Origin: CAYSYM01 sp964435115
GTDB taxonomy: Bacteria; Chloroflexota; UBA6077; CF-72
Length of the DNA: 64,000 bases
NCBI GenBank assembly: GCA_964435115.1
Contig: CAYSYM010000013.1
Coordinates: 4,614 to 68,613, forward strand
Reading direction: 5' to 3'
Part shown: positions 53,733 to 61,629 of the stretch, piece by piece
Position numbering within the stretch: position 1 is the stretch's first letter
How the letters are laid out: each line of letters opens with the position of its first letter
The notes under the pieces: model-generated
The model's input: only the letters and a program-made list of their open reading frames with translations
The model's database searches: none
Told to the model about the DNA's origin: nothing
Translations under genes and position numbers: made by a program

Positions 53733-55394
53733 TCAGCTCCCGACGACGAGCTCCCCGTCCACGAAGTCCGGGCGGGGATTCAGGACGATGTCGACGCCCT
53801 CTGAGAGCCCCTGGAGGATCTCCACGTTGCGGTTGTCGGAGGCGCCGGCCAGGACCCGCTGGCGCTTGAGACGGTTCTCCACCACCAGGTAGACAACGCT
53901 CTGGGTGGGCGCGCCCGCCCCGTCTCCGGCCAGGCGCAGCACGGCTTCCTTCGGCACGAGGACCGCGCCCTGGCGCGGGCCCGTCTGGACGGCGAGCTGC
54001 GCGAACATGCCGGCGCGCAGCTTCCCCTGGGGATCCGGCACCTCGACCTGCACGGCCACGGTCCGCGTCCGCGGGTCCAGCACCGGCGCCACCGATTTCA
54101 CCACGCCTGAGAACAGGTCCTGCGGGTAGCTCTCCACGCTCACGGCGACCGCCTGGCCGGCCTGAACCTGCGCGGCCAGGCCCTCCTCCACCTGGACGAC
54201 CGCCTGCAGCTCCGGCGGGATGAGCGTGAGGATCGGGCCGGTGGGTCCGACTACGCTGCCGGGCGTGGCCTGGATCTCGGTCACGACGCCAGCGGTCGGC
54301 GCGGCCACGGTGGCGTCGCGCAGGCGCGTGCGGGCCAGTTCGGCCAGGGCGAACGCCTGCTCGGCGCCCGCCTCTGCGGCTTTGATCTCGTCCGGCGACG
54401 CTGGCGAGCCGACCAGCTTCACCTGCGCGTCCGCCGCCTCGACCAGCGCGCGCGCCTGGTCCAGGTCGAAGGCGGTGGCGGAGAGCTGCGCCAGCGACAG
54501 GGCCAGCTCGGCGCTCTGCACGTCCTGCCTGGCCTGTTCGATCGTCTCGACGGATGGGACGGTCGCGCGTGCCGAGGCGGCCGCCTCCTCTGCCGTGCGG
54601 ACCTCCTCACGCGCCGCCGCCACGGCGGCGCGGTCGCCGGACCGTGCCGGATCGGCGAGGAGCTGGTTCAGGCGGGTGCGTGCGGCCGACAGGGCGTTCT
54701 CGGCTTGGGCGACCGCCTGGGTCTCAGAGCGGGCGCTCAGGAGCTGCTGCAGCCTGCCGCGCGCCTCCTCGACCCGTTTCTGGAGCGCGGCCGGGTCGCT
54801 GCTCGCCCGCGCCGCTTCCAGCGCCTGGAGCCGCGCCTGAGCCGCCCGCAGGTTCGCCTGCGCCTGGGCCACGACTTCTGGTCGGGGAGTGGCTTTGAGC
54901 TGCGCAAGCTTCGCCTCGGCGGCGGCCTGGGCCGCCTGGGCCTGCAACACCTGCGTCTCCAGCTCGGTCCGGTCCAGCTCGGCCAGCAGCTCGCCCTCGC
55001 GTACCCGCGCCCCTACCTCCACGTAGAGCTTGTCCAGGCGGGCCGTGACCCGCGGGATGACCGCCACTTGCCCCTTAGCCCGCACCTCCCCCGCCAGGGT
55101 AAGCACGCCAGCCAGGTCGGCCCGAATGGTCTTGCCAAGGCGGATAGGGATGTTCGTGCGTCCGCCGCGGTCGGCGACGGGGGTGGTGGTGCTCACGCCC
55201 GGGACGCCGGCCAGGCAAGCAGTGCCGCCGAGGAGCAGGGCGAGACACGGGGGCCCGAGCTTGGCCCAGACCGGCGCCGCGGCGACCCACGCGCTGAGGT
55301 CCCTCACGAGGACGCGCGGAGCGGTCAGGCCAATCAGTGTGTGGCGCGCCGCGCGCGGTACCAGCGACGCGGTGAGGGCGGCACGTCCAGGCAT
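53733..55394 (-). CDS. HlyD/MacA-like efflux adaptor protein
   Basis: A 553-residue adaptor. A long N-terminal segment contains one hydrophobic stretch (LGPPCLALLLGGTACLAGV) that could be signal anchor. A lipoyl-like half (VAVIPRVTARLDKLYVEVGARVREGELLAELDR) is followed by an Ala/Gln/Arg-rich coiled-coil hairpin of about 180 residues, then the second lipoyl half (VAAPTAGVVTEIQATPGSVVG) and beta-barrel. It would link an inner-membrane pump to export. No MacB-type ATPase gene is in the visible neighbourhood, so the partner is unknown. Confidence 0.85.
   Translation of the reverse strand: MPGRAALTASLVPRAARHTLIGLTAPRVLVRDLSAWVAAAPVWAKLGPPCLALLLGGTACLAGVPGVSTTTPVADRGGRTNIPIRLGKTIRADLAGVLTLAGEVRAKGQVAVIPRVTARLDKLYVEVGARVREGELLAELDRTELETQVLQAQAAQAAAEAKLAQLKATPRPEVVAQAQANLRAAQARLQALEAARASSDPAALQKRVEEARGRLQQLLSARSETQAVAQAENALSAARTRLNQLLADPARSGDRAAVAAAREEVRTAEEAAASARATVPSVETIEQARQDVQSAELALSLAQLSATAFDLDQARALVEAADAQVKLVGSPASPDEIKAAEAGAEQAFALAELARTRLRDATVAAPTAGVVTEIQATPGSVVGPTGPILTLIPPELQAVVQVEEGLAAQVQAGQAVAVSVESYPQDLFSGVVKSVAPVLDPRTRTVAVQVEVPDPQGKLRAGMFAQLAVQTGPRQGAVLVPKEAVLRLAGDGAGAPTQSVVYLVVENRLKRQRVLAGASDNRNVEILQGLSEGVDIVLNPRPDFVDGELVVGS
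55277..55299. repeat. 23-bp direct repeat, copy 1
   Basis: CCGCGGCGACCC and the next 11 bases at 55277-55299, inside the HlyD-like coding N-terminus, recur exactly at 55464-55486 in the divergent intergenic region. The copies are 187 bp apart. Confidence 0.8.
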
Positions 55395-55463
55395 GTGAGG
55401 CTCAACGGACCGGCTGCGATCATACTGTCTGTCGGGACGGGGTGGTAGGGACGGACCGGTCGC

Positions 55464-55486
55464 CCGCGGCGACCCACGCGCTGAGG
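55464..55486. repeat. 23-bp direct repeat, copy 2
   Basis: Second exact copy of the repeat at 55277-55299, ending 4 bases before the GTG start of the NYN-like gene. It could contribute to its promoter or ribosome entry. Confidence 0.8.
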
Positions 55487-55490
55487 GAGA

Positions 55491-56135
55491 GTGGCGGGAG
55501 CCTCGCACGCGCGGGACGCCCAGGCCCTAGAATCGACAGCGTTGGTCATCGCTCTCGGGGAGGACGAACGCGAGGCTCCGCCCGCGTTGCCGCCCCTCCA
55601 TTCCCCCCGGCCCCCCTCTCTCCAGGACGGGCTCCGTAGCCACGCGGCGCTGCTGGTCGACTATCCGGTGCTCCTGCGAGCCGTGCGCAGCGTGGACCCG
55701 GACGCGGTGCCCCGCCTGGCCGACCTGGTGCGGCGGGCCCAGACACTCGGCCCGCTGCTGGTGGCCCGCGCCTACGGGGCGTGGTACGAGATCGACGAGG
55801 CGCAAGCGGCCTTCGTCGCGGGGCTCGATCCTGTGTTCGTCCCGCCCACAGGCCCCGGCAGCGTGCCGAGCACGGCGGCCCTCGTCGCAGACGGCCTGGC
55901 GCTCCTCGCGGCCGGGCAGGTCGGCGCGTTCGCACTCAGCGGCGACGACCGACTGCTGCCGCTCGTGGCCGCGGCGCACAAAGCAGGCCTCCCCGTGGCG
56001 CTGATCGGCCACGCCTGCGCGCCGGATGGGCCGTGCCTGAAGCTGGTGGAATTCGGCGAACCAGCGGCGGCGTTCGCGCGTGCACTGACGCGCGCGGAGA
56101 AGTACCGCCGCCCGGCCGCGGCCCGTTCGGCGTAG
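55491..56135 (+). CDS. NYN/PIN-like domain protein
   Basis: A 214-residue protein. After a variable 45-residue N-terminus it follows a NYN (LabA/DUF88) pattern: HAALLVDYPVLLRAV (first acidic strand), ARAYGAWYEIDEAQAAFV, TAALVADGLALLAAGQVGAFALSGDDRLLPLVAAAHKAGLPVALIGH. The final strand SGDDRLLPLV matches the SGDxDFxPLV motif. It lacks the usual DxxN/DGxN at the first strand. NYN proteins are metal-dependent ribonucleases; activity is uncertain here. The gene ends 63 bp before the composite element. Confidence 0.7.
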   Translation: MAGASHARDAQALESTALVIALGEDEREAPPALPPLHSPRPPSLQDGLRSHAALLVDYPVLLRAVRSVDPDAVPRLADLVRRAQTLGPLLVARAYGAWYEIDEAQAAFVAGLDPVFVPPTGPGSVPSTAALVADGLALLAAGQVGAFALSGDDRLLPLVAAAHKAGLPVALIGHACAPDGPCLKLVEFGEPAAAFARALTRAEKYRRPAAARSA

Positions 56136-56197
56136 CCGCGCCCGAGCCGCCTGGCACCGGCGCGCGCTGGCGCCACGCCCGGCCGCGGCCATGAGTG

Positions 56198-56205
56198 GAG
56201 CCGTT
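56198..56205. repeat. target-site duplication, left
   Basis: GAGCCGTT directly precedes the left 132-bp arm and the same 8 bases directly follow the right arm at 62906-62913. This is the expected footprint of insertion with an 8-bp duplication. Confidence 0.85.
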
Positions 56206-56337
56206 GTAACTACTCACACTCATGCGCAGAACTGGCCCTGTGAGGCATCGCGCGTCAACCGGTGGTAGATAGCCCCGGGGACCCACCACACCCCGTGGTC
56301 ACGGACCACGTCCGGTGACACGAGTCTGAGTAGTTAC
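56206..56337 (+). repeat. 132-bp arm, left copy
   Basis: The arm begins GTAACTACTCACACTCATG and ends with the inverse of GTAACTACTCAGACTCGTG, so each arm has its own imperfect terminal inverted repeats (17 of 19 matching). It carries no protein gene and looks like a MITE. It is an exact reverse complement of 62774-62905. Confidence 0.9.
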
Positions 56338-56700
56338 CAACTTACGACAGGCTCTGATGAGGGGCGCGCGCCGTGCCTCCAGGTGCCTGGCCCACCACCG
56401 CGCGCCGTTGCGCAGTTCGAGCGGGTGGCGCTCCAGGCGCCGCGGCATCCCCAGCGCGAGGTCGCCGGCGATTTGATAGTCGAACGCGCTCCGCAACACC
56501 CAGGTGAGCCCATGGACGAAGCACTGCTCGATTGTCCGCTGGCGCGACCGCGGCGAGACCGGCGCGCCCGGTCGGCTCCGGGGCGTCGGTTTCCAGACCG
56601 CGCTGATGCCCCACCGTGGAGCCCACGTGCGCCAGTCCAGGTCGAACGCCCGCGGGAACCGCTCCTGGTCCGCCGGCGGCACCACCGCACCGGCCAGCTG
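56338..56700. other. left interior of composite element, no recognised gene
   Basis: About 360 bp. A minus-strand frame (56709 down to 56299, 136 codons, containing FDLDWRTWAPRWGISAVW) stays open and its residue composition looks protein-like, but it runs into the 132-bp arm and matches nothing I recognise. Treat as an unassigned or truncated gene fragment. Confidence 0.3.
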
Positions 56701-57175
56701 CTCCGCCACCGCGACGAGCTCGGCCAGTTGACGGCCGGCATCCGCCGGCTGGTCGAGGTCATGAAGCAGGAGGACCTGCTGGCCGACGACATCAAGGAGG
56801 AGTACCGGCGGCTCGTCCGCGAGAAGGAACGGCTCCAGACGCGGTGCGAGAAGCTGGAGCTCGACCTCGAGCGCCGCCAGAAGCGGGTCCTGGACGCCGA
56901 CCTGATCCGGCGCGCCCTGCAGGACTTCGAGCGGCTGGTGGGGCTGCTGCCCCTGGAGGACCAGAAGGACCTCTTCCAGCTGCTGCGCCAGGTGGAGGTG
57001 GCGCCCTTCGAGCCGGGGCGCGAGGTGCCGCGGGAGGTGCCGCCGACCGCGTCGCGCAACGGCCGCGCCGGAGCGACGGCGGGGGCGGCCGACGAGCGGG
57101 CCCTCGCAGCAACATCCGCACCCGGTGGTACCGCGTGCGGATCGCCCTCTACCAGCTCCCGAACCTGCCGAACCC
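56701..57175 (+). pseudogene. C-terminal fragment of a large serine recombinase
   Basis: The plus frame reads RHRDELGQLTAGIRRLVEVM, DDIKEEYRRLVREKERLQTR, DADLIRRALQDFERLVGLL and LFQLLRQVEVAPFEP, which is the coiled-coil C-terminal region of large serine integrases. A shift near 57090-57110 is needed to continue into NIRTRWYRVRIALYQLPNLP, a typical recombinase tail. The catalytic resolvase domain, recombinase domain and Cys zinc ribbon are absent, so this is a decayed 3' remnant. Confidence 0.7.
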
Positions 57176-57181
57176 CGCGAG

Positions 57182-57264
57182 TGTTAACCACGCGGGGAAA
57201 GTTCGGGATTTGGGGTACTTGGTCCCCGAGGCGGGGCAAATCCCGAACTTTCCTGAGTCTAACA
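57182..57264. repeat. 83-bp palindromic mini-element
   Basis: GGAAAGTTCGGGATTTG (57196-57212) is the exact inverse of 57237-57253, around a 24-base loop with a nested CCCCG-AGG-CGGGG hairpin. Outer bases TGTTA (57182) and TAACA (57260) also pair, giving element-like ends. It separates the recombinase fragment from the following helix-turn-helix fragment and may have inserted there. Confidence 0.7.
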
Positions 57265-57372
57265 ATCGTCGCTGGCGCCACGCTGGTGGCGCGGGGAGTA
57301 GCGCGACTGGCCTACCACTTCGAGGGCACACAGCCCCCCGACTTCTTCAAGCCGTCGACAGGGCGAGTTCGC

Positions 57373-57681
57373 TCCTCCAAGCAGCACCGTAATCCTGTTG
57401 CCCTGGTCCAGGAATGGCAAAGGGCCCTGGATGACGGCGAGTGCACGTCTTGGGCCGCCCTCGCGCGCAAGCTCGGGGTCACCCGCACGCGGGTGACGCA
57501 GGTCCTGGGGCTGCTCGATCTCGCCCCCGGGGTCGTCCACGCCATCGCCGCCTTCGGCGACCCGCTGCCGCGGCCGATCGTCAGCGAGCCCATGCTCCGC
57601 CCTTTGCTCACCTTGCCCGCCGGAGAGCAGAAGCGTGCACTGGAGGGCGTGTGTCCTACGACGAATCTTGCCGGGGCGTAG
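57373..57681 (+). pseudogene. helix-turn-helix fragment, probably recombinase-associated
   Basis: The frame RNPVALVQEWQRALDDGECT, SWAALARKLGVTRTRVTQVL, GLLDLAPGVVHAIAAF resembles the HTH module at the end of some serine recombinases, or a separate small DNA-binding protein. No start codon with ribosome binding site is evident and the upstream sequence is the palindromic element. Likely the rest of the broken recombinase, but an independent gene cannot be excluded. Confidence 0.5.
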
Positions 57682-57793
57682 GAGACCGCTCTCTCGCTCC
57701 CACGCTGCGTCTGGGGCAGCGTCTTGGGAGTCAACCCAGTGGACTCGGCAGATCCCGCTCGCTCTATACAGATACACGAGCGTATACTACCCG

Positions 57794-57802
57794 TGTTATA
57801 AT
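57794..57802 (+). promoter_or_regulatory. extended -10 promoter of the HigBA-type module
   Basis: TGT-TATAAT at 57794-57802 is a consensus extended -10 (TGnTATAAT). Start would be within a few bases of the ATG-GTG pair at 57806-57811, so the message is probably leaderless from GTG 57809. The preceding 35 bp contain CTATAC, ATACAC and GTATAC repeats, a possible autoregulatory site. No matching -35. Confidence 0.55.
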
Positions 57803-57805
57803 CAC

Positions 57806-58165
57806 ATGGTGAACGTCGAGGTCCACCCGGAGGCGGAAGGCGAGCTTGCAGTTCTCCCCGCTGCCGAGCGCGCCGCGATGCAGAATGCATTCGAGAAGCT
57901 GGAGGTCTACGGCGACCAGCTCCCCTTCCCGCACAGCAGCCGGGTCAAGGGGGCGGCCCGGCTCCGGGAGCTTCGACCCCGCGCCGGCCGCAGCCCGTGG
58001 CGCGCGTTCTACCGGCGGGTCGGCAACATGCTGGTCATCGGCGCGATCGGCCCGGAGGCCCACGTCGACCCGCGGGGTTTCGGGCGCGCCATCCGCACCG
58101 CCGAGGCGCGGCTCAGTCGGCTCCAGCAGGAAAGGAGACGCCATGGCACAGGCCCGTCCACGTAG
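57806..58165 (+). CDS. higB: RelE/HigB-type toxin (phage Gp49-like family)
   Basis: A 119-residue protein, EVHPEAEGELAVLPAAERAAMQNAFEKL...FPHSSRVKGAARLRELRPRAGRSPWRAFYRRVGNMLVIGAIG, typical of PF05973 ribosome-dependent mRNA interferases (HigB-2/Gp49 type). The gene precedes its antitoxin, the order of hig modules, and its last 23 bases overlap the antitoxin gene. It starts at ATG 57806 or GTG 57809. Local AT-rich promoter differs from surrounding DNA. Confidence 0.85.
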   Translation: MVNVEVHPEAEGELAVLPAAERAAMQNAFEKLEVYGDQLPFPHSSRVKGAARLRELRPRAGRSPWRAFYRRVGNMLVIGAIGPEAHVDPRGFGRAIRTAEARLSRLQQERRRHGTGPST

Positions 58166-58538
58166 CACCGCCGAGATCCGCGAGGAGCAGCTCCGGCAGG
58201 ACCCGGACTTCCGCGCCTCCTGGGAGCGCACGGCGCTCGCCCGGGCGGTCGCGCTCGCCGTGATCGGCTACCGCGTCAAGCACCACCTCACGCAGACCCG
58301 GCTCGCCGAGAAGCTGGGGGTGCGGCAGCCGCAGGTGGCCCGGCTGGAGATGGGCGAGCACACCCCGTCCTTGGAGATGCTCCAGCGGCTGGCCCGGACG
58401 CTCGGCCTGCGGTTCATCGTCGAGGTCGCCCCCGCCGGCGAGGGGGCTCCTGAGAGCGCCGTGACGCTCCCTCCTGGCGTGGAGGTCGTCGAGGACGTGA
58501 CCGCCGATGGCAGCCGGATTCTAGTAGCGACGGGATAG
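58143..58538 (+). CDS. higA: HigA-type XRE-family antitoxin
   Basis: A 131-residue antitoxin with an XRE helix-turn-helix (YRVKHHLTQTRLAEKLGVRQPQVARLEMGEHTPSLEMLQRLARTLG). The N-terminal AEIREEQLRQDPDFRASWERTALARAVA arm would wrap the toxin. AAAGGAGACGCC precedes ATG 58143. Likely binds the promoter upstream of the toxin gene. Confidence 0.88.
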   Translation: MAQARPRSTAEIREEQLRQDPDFRASWERTALARAVALAVIGYRVKHHLTQTRLAEKLGVRQPQVARLEMGEHTPSLEMLQRLARTLGLRFIVEVAPAGEGAPESAVTLPPGVEVVEDVTADGSRILVATG

Positions 58539-58719
58539 TCCCGGGCGATGTTCGCGTGCCCGGGGCCGAAGCCTCGCGTGGGGTGGATTCCACAGACCAG
58601 TGGCGTGCGCTGGCTCACACGCTCGTCGGCGCCGTGCCGCTGACCGCGCTATGGAGGCGGGCGCTCCGTAGGTCGCGCCGCCCGATCACGGGCCTCGGGC
58701 AGCTTCGGCCGAACGCGGA

Positions 58720-60306
58720 ATGGGAGCGTTGAGCGAGGGGGCGCCCGAGTGGGTGGCCTGGTGCCGGCGCTGGCTGGCGACATCCGCCCTCGCGCCCAAG
58801 ACCCGCCAGGCCTACTACCACCTGCAGCTGAAGGCCGGGCGCTGGGTGACCGACACGCATCCGGAGGCGACGAACCTGGAGTGCTGGACGCGCGCGCTGG
58901 CCGCGGCCTACGTGGCGGCGGTGGACCGGATGACGGTGGGGCAGTGGGCCAGCCCGCGCTGGCAGCCAACTGGACGCGTGGGCAAGCCCCTATCGGCCAA
59001 GGCCAAGACGCACCATCTCGCCGCGCTGAGCGCCTTCTTCCGCGACGCCCAGGAGTGGGGCTGGCTGCCGCGTCGCTTCGACCCGCAGCGTTGCTTCGCC
59101 GCGCCCCGCACCGTGCAGGCCCTGATCGGGCCGAACCCGCGCGTGCTCGCCGATGACGTCTGGGCCAAGCTGCTGTGGGCCGGGCTCAACCTGACCGAGG
59201 CGGACCTGGCACGCTCGCACGGCTCCCGGGAGCACTACTACCCGGTGGTGATGGTCCGCGCGCTGGCCGTGGTCTGGCTGTTCGCCGGCCTGCGGTCCGA
59301 CGAGATCCGCCGCCTGCGGGTCGGCTGCGTGCGTTGGCAGCGCGAGGACGTGACGATCACCGGGACGGACGCGGTGCTCCCCAAGGGTGCCGTCTGCCTG
59401 CTCGACGTGCCGACCCACAAGACCGGGGTCGCCTTCACCAAGCCGGTCGACCGTGCCGTCGGCGAGGCGATCGCCGCCTGGGAGCAGGTCCGCCCGGCCC
59501 AGCCGGCCCTGGTGGACTCCAAGACGGGCGAGGTGGTGCAGGCGCTCTTCGCCCACCGCGGGGCCCGCCTCGGGGCGGGCTACCTGAACACCACGCTCAT
59601 CCCACTGCTCTGCCGCAAGGCCGGCGTCCCGGACCACGACGCCCGCGGCGACATCACCAGCCACCGGGCGCGCTCGACCATCGCCTCGCAGCTCTTCAAC
59701 GCCCGGGAGCCGATGAGCCTCTTCGAGCTCCAGGCCTGGCTGGGCCACCGCTGGCCAGCCTCCACCCAGCACTACGTGCAGGTCAGCCCGACCAAGCTCG
59801 CGAAGGCGTACGCCGACGCCGGCTACTTCGGGCGGAACCTGCGGATGGTGGAGGTGCTGCTCGACCGGGACGCGGTCACCAGCGGCGCGGCGGCCCGGGG
59901 TGAGCCGTGGCGGTTCTACGACCTGGGCCACGGCTACTGCACCTACGACTTCTTCGACCAGTGCCCCCACCGGATGGCCTGCGCGAAGTGCGGGTTCTAC
60001 CGCCCGAAGGGTTCCAGCCAGGCGCAGCTGCTGGAGGCCAAGGCCAACCTGCTGCACCTGAAGCAGGAGATCCCGCTGACCGAGGACGAATGCGCGGCCG
60101 TCGAGGACGGGCTAGAAGCGCTGGAGCGTCTGTGCGCCCAGCTCGCCGACGTGCCGACACCGGCGGGGCCGACGCCGCGGCGGCTGCACGGACCCATGCG
60201 CGCCCAGACCACGCGGAGCGGGCGAGACCCCGTCGGGCGGCCATCACCCGGTGGCTCGAGCGGCCGGGTGCCCCGCGGGGTCGGCGAGGGAGATCCCTCG
60301 GCGTGA
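58720..60306 (+). CDS. tyrosine recombinase with Cys-rich C-terminal domain
   Basis: A 528-residue site-specific recombinase. An N-terminal SAM-like core-binding region (LAPKTRQAYYHLQLKAGRWV) is followed by the catalytic domain with Arg192 (FAGLRSDEIRRLRV), Lys234 (THKTG), His315/Arg318 (SHRARS), His343 (LGHRWPASTQHY) and nucleophile Tyr352. The C-terminus carries DLGHGYCTYDFFDQCPHRMACAKCGFYRPK (Cys407, 415, 421, 424), a predicted zinc-binding extension, as in transposon-borne recombinases of the Tn554 style. Possibly the enzyme of an earlier integrative element. Start ATG 58720 has no strong ribosome binding site. Confidence 0.85.
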   Translation: MGALSEGAPEWVAWCRRWLATSALAPKTRQAYYHLQLKAGRWVTDTHPEATNLECWTRALAAAYVAAVDRMTVGQWASPRWQPTGRVGKPLSAKAKTHHLAALSAFFRDAQEWGWLPRRFDPQRCFAAPRTVQALIGPNPRVLADDVWAKLLWAGLNLTEADLARSHGSREHYYPVVMVRALAVVWLFAGLRSDEIRRLRVGCVRWQREDVTITGTDAVLPKGAVCLLDVPTHKTGVAFTKPVDRAVGEAIAAWEQVRPAQPALVDSKTGEVVQALFAHRGARLGAGYLNTTLIPLLCRKAGVPDHDARGDITSHRARSTIASQLFNAREPMSLFELQAWLGHRWPASTQHYVQVSPTKLAKAYADAGYFGRNLRMVEVLLDRDAVTSGAAARGEPWRFYDLGHGYCTYDFFDQCPHRMACAKCGFYRPKGSSQAQLLEAKANLLHLKQEIPLTEDECAAVEDGLEALERLCAQLADVPTPAGPTPRRLHGPMRAQTTRSGRDPVGRPSPGGSSGRVPRGVGEGDPSA

Positions 60307-60329
60307 ACGCGTCCGGCGTACTGCCGCCC

Positions 60330-60632
60330 CTACCGCCGGGCGAGCGCGGCCTCCGCGCGCTCGATGTCGGCCACGGCCTGCCTGAACACAACCTGCTTGA
60401 GGTAGGTCTGGTACGGCACGCCGATGAGCGCCGCGGCGCGCTTGACCACGGCGATCTGCTCCCGCCCCCACCGCAGCGTCACCGTGCCGGCGGCGAGCTC
60501 GCGGTCCGCCGCCTCCTCCAGGCGAGTGACCAACGCGGACACCTCGGGATCTTCGTCGACGCGATCGGCGACGATCTTCATGTCGATCGGTTTGCCGGGC
60601 TTGTCGGCTGGACGGTCGTTCAGTCTGGCCAT
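60330..60632 (-). CDS. CopG/BrnA-like antitoxin
   Basis: A 100-residue protein. The second half (VTLRWGREQIAVVKRAAALIGVPYQTYLKQVVFRQAVADI) has the BrnA/CopG ribbon-helix-helix pattern seen in antitoxins that recognise their operator and toxin. ATG 60632 follows AGGAGAGGAGTC. It overlaps the stop of the upstream toxin-like gene by 13 bases, the toxin-first order of brnTA modules. Confidence 0.7.
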   Translation of the reverse strand: MARLNDRPADKPGKPIDMKIVADRVDEDPEVSALVTRLEEAADRELAAGTVTLRWGREQIAVVKRAAALIGVPYQTYLKQVVFRQAVADIERAEAALARR

Positions 60633-60907
60633 GACTCCTCTCCTCGCTTGAAGCAACTGATGGCGATGACCGCGTGGTCGTGCGCGTGGCGGGTCCAGTA
60701 GAGGCCGTGCGTCTCCGTGCGTGTCTCGAAGCGCAGGTGGGTCTCGTCCCAGGGCTCCGTCGCGCCGACGAAGAACGTGCGGATGGCGTCCTCGGGCGTG
60801 GTCCCGTGCTGCCGAGTGATGTGCAGCACACCGGGATCCGTGAGGTCGTAGTAGAAGCGGAACCGTTCTCCTTCCGCCTCGATGATGAGCGCCTGCCGCC
60901 TCGCCAC
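60620..60907 (-). CDS. BrnT-like putative toxin (95 aa)
   Basis: A small protein, ALIIEAEGERFRFYYDLTD...ITRQHGTTPEDAIRTFFVG...HGLYWTRHAHDHAVIAIS, with a beta-alpha arrangement loosely resembling BrnT (the RHG-x-PEDAIRTF element and a final strand). The typical BrnT DxxK/NxxKHG opening is not found, so the family assignment is weak; partner and overlap support the module. GTG start at 60907 follows a palindromic region. Confidence 0.55.
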   Translation of the reverse strand: MARRQALIIEAEGERFRFYYDLTDPGVLHITRQHGTTPEDAIRTFFVGATEPWDETHLRFETRTETHGLYWTRHAHDHAVIAISCFKRGEESWPD

Positions 60908-60911
60908 AGCC

Positions 60912-61009
60912 CTAATGAGCCTCGGCTTGATTGGGTAACTCCCGCCACACGGCGGTTCTCCCGGTACGTGACCGAGGGAGCGTTACCCGAATTGCCTGAG
61001 GCACATTAG
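60912..61009. repeat. 98-bp imperfect palindrome
   Basis: The arm CTAATGAGCCTCGG then GGGTAAC and CCC (from 60912) pairs with the inverse at the other end (CATTAG at 61004-61009, GAGGC, GTTACCC) with few mismatches, around an inner CCGCC-ACAC-GGCGG hairpin. It lies between the toxin-like gene and the helicase fragment. Looks like a MITE or transposon end. Confidence 0.65.
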
Positions 61010-61037
61010 TGTACTGCAAATGTCAGTACCTTGCGCC

Positions 61038-61629
61038 TCAACTGTATTCCGCATAATCCAGCCCCGTCTGCACGAGTCGGGGATTGGTGAGCAGCACGTC
61101 CACACCCTCGTGGACGCGGCCCGCGACCCAGTCCTCGCGCCGGTCGGCCGCGACCGTGCTCGCCTTGAGCACGGCGACCCGGAACCCCGTGCGCTCGAGG
61201 ATGGCCCGCAGGCGGGGGCTGAGGTCGCGCCGCTCGGTGTGGCTGATGAAGACCAGCACTCGCCGGTCGCGCGCCCGCTCCCGCCGGACGAGCTCGATGA
61301 GCGCCTGCTCCTTGGGGTAGAGCGCGTCGTCCGGGAGCGCTGGCGCCGCGGCGATCACCTGGCTCGTGGTCGGGTCGACCACCACCTCGCCCCGGGTGCA
61401 GGCGTCCGGGTAGCCGAGCAGCGCTTGCAGGTAGGCGCCGAGCAGCCGCTTCGAGCCCTGCTGGAGCGCCCCGAGCACGGCCTGCCGCAGCTCGCTCTCA
61501 AGCCGGCGGTAGGCGCGTGCCTGGGAGCACCCCTCGTCGGACAGCCAGTCATCGAGCGGGAACAGGGCCACGCGCTCGGTATAGGGCGGCAGATCACGGG
61601 CGACGTCCGCCAGGCGCAGGAAGACGGTG
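61038..61629 (-). pseudogene. C-terminal fragment of a helicase-like protein
   Basis: The minus frame reads VFLRLADVARDLPPYTERVALFPL, QALIELVRRERARDRRVLVFISHTERRD and EGVDVLLTNPRLVQTGLDYAEYS, which is the second RecA domain of a SNF2/DEAD-type helicase found on mobile elements. It lacks the whole first domain (Walker A) and is cut at 61630 by the IS left end; the final motif VI region is also missing. Confidence 0.7.
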
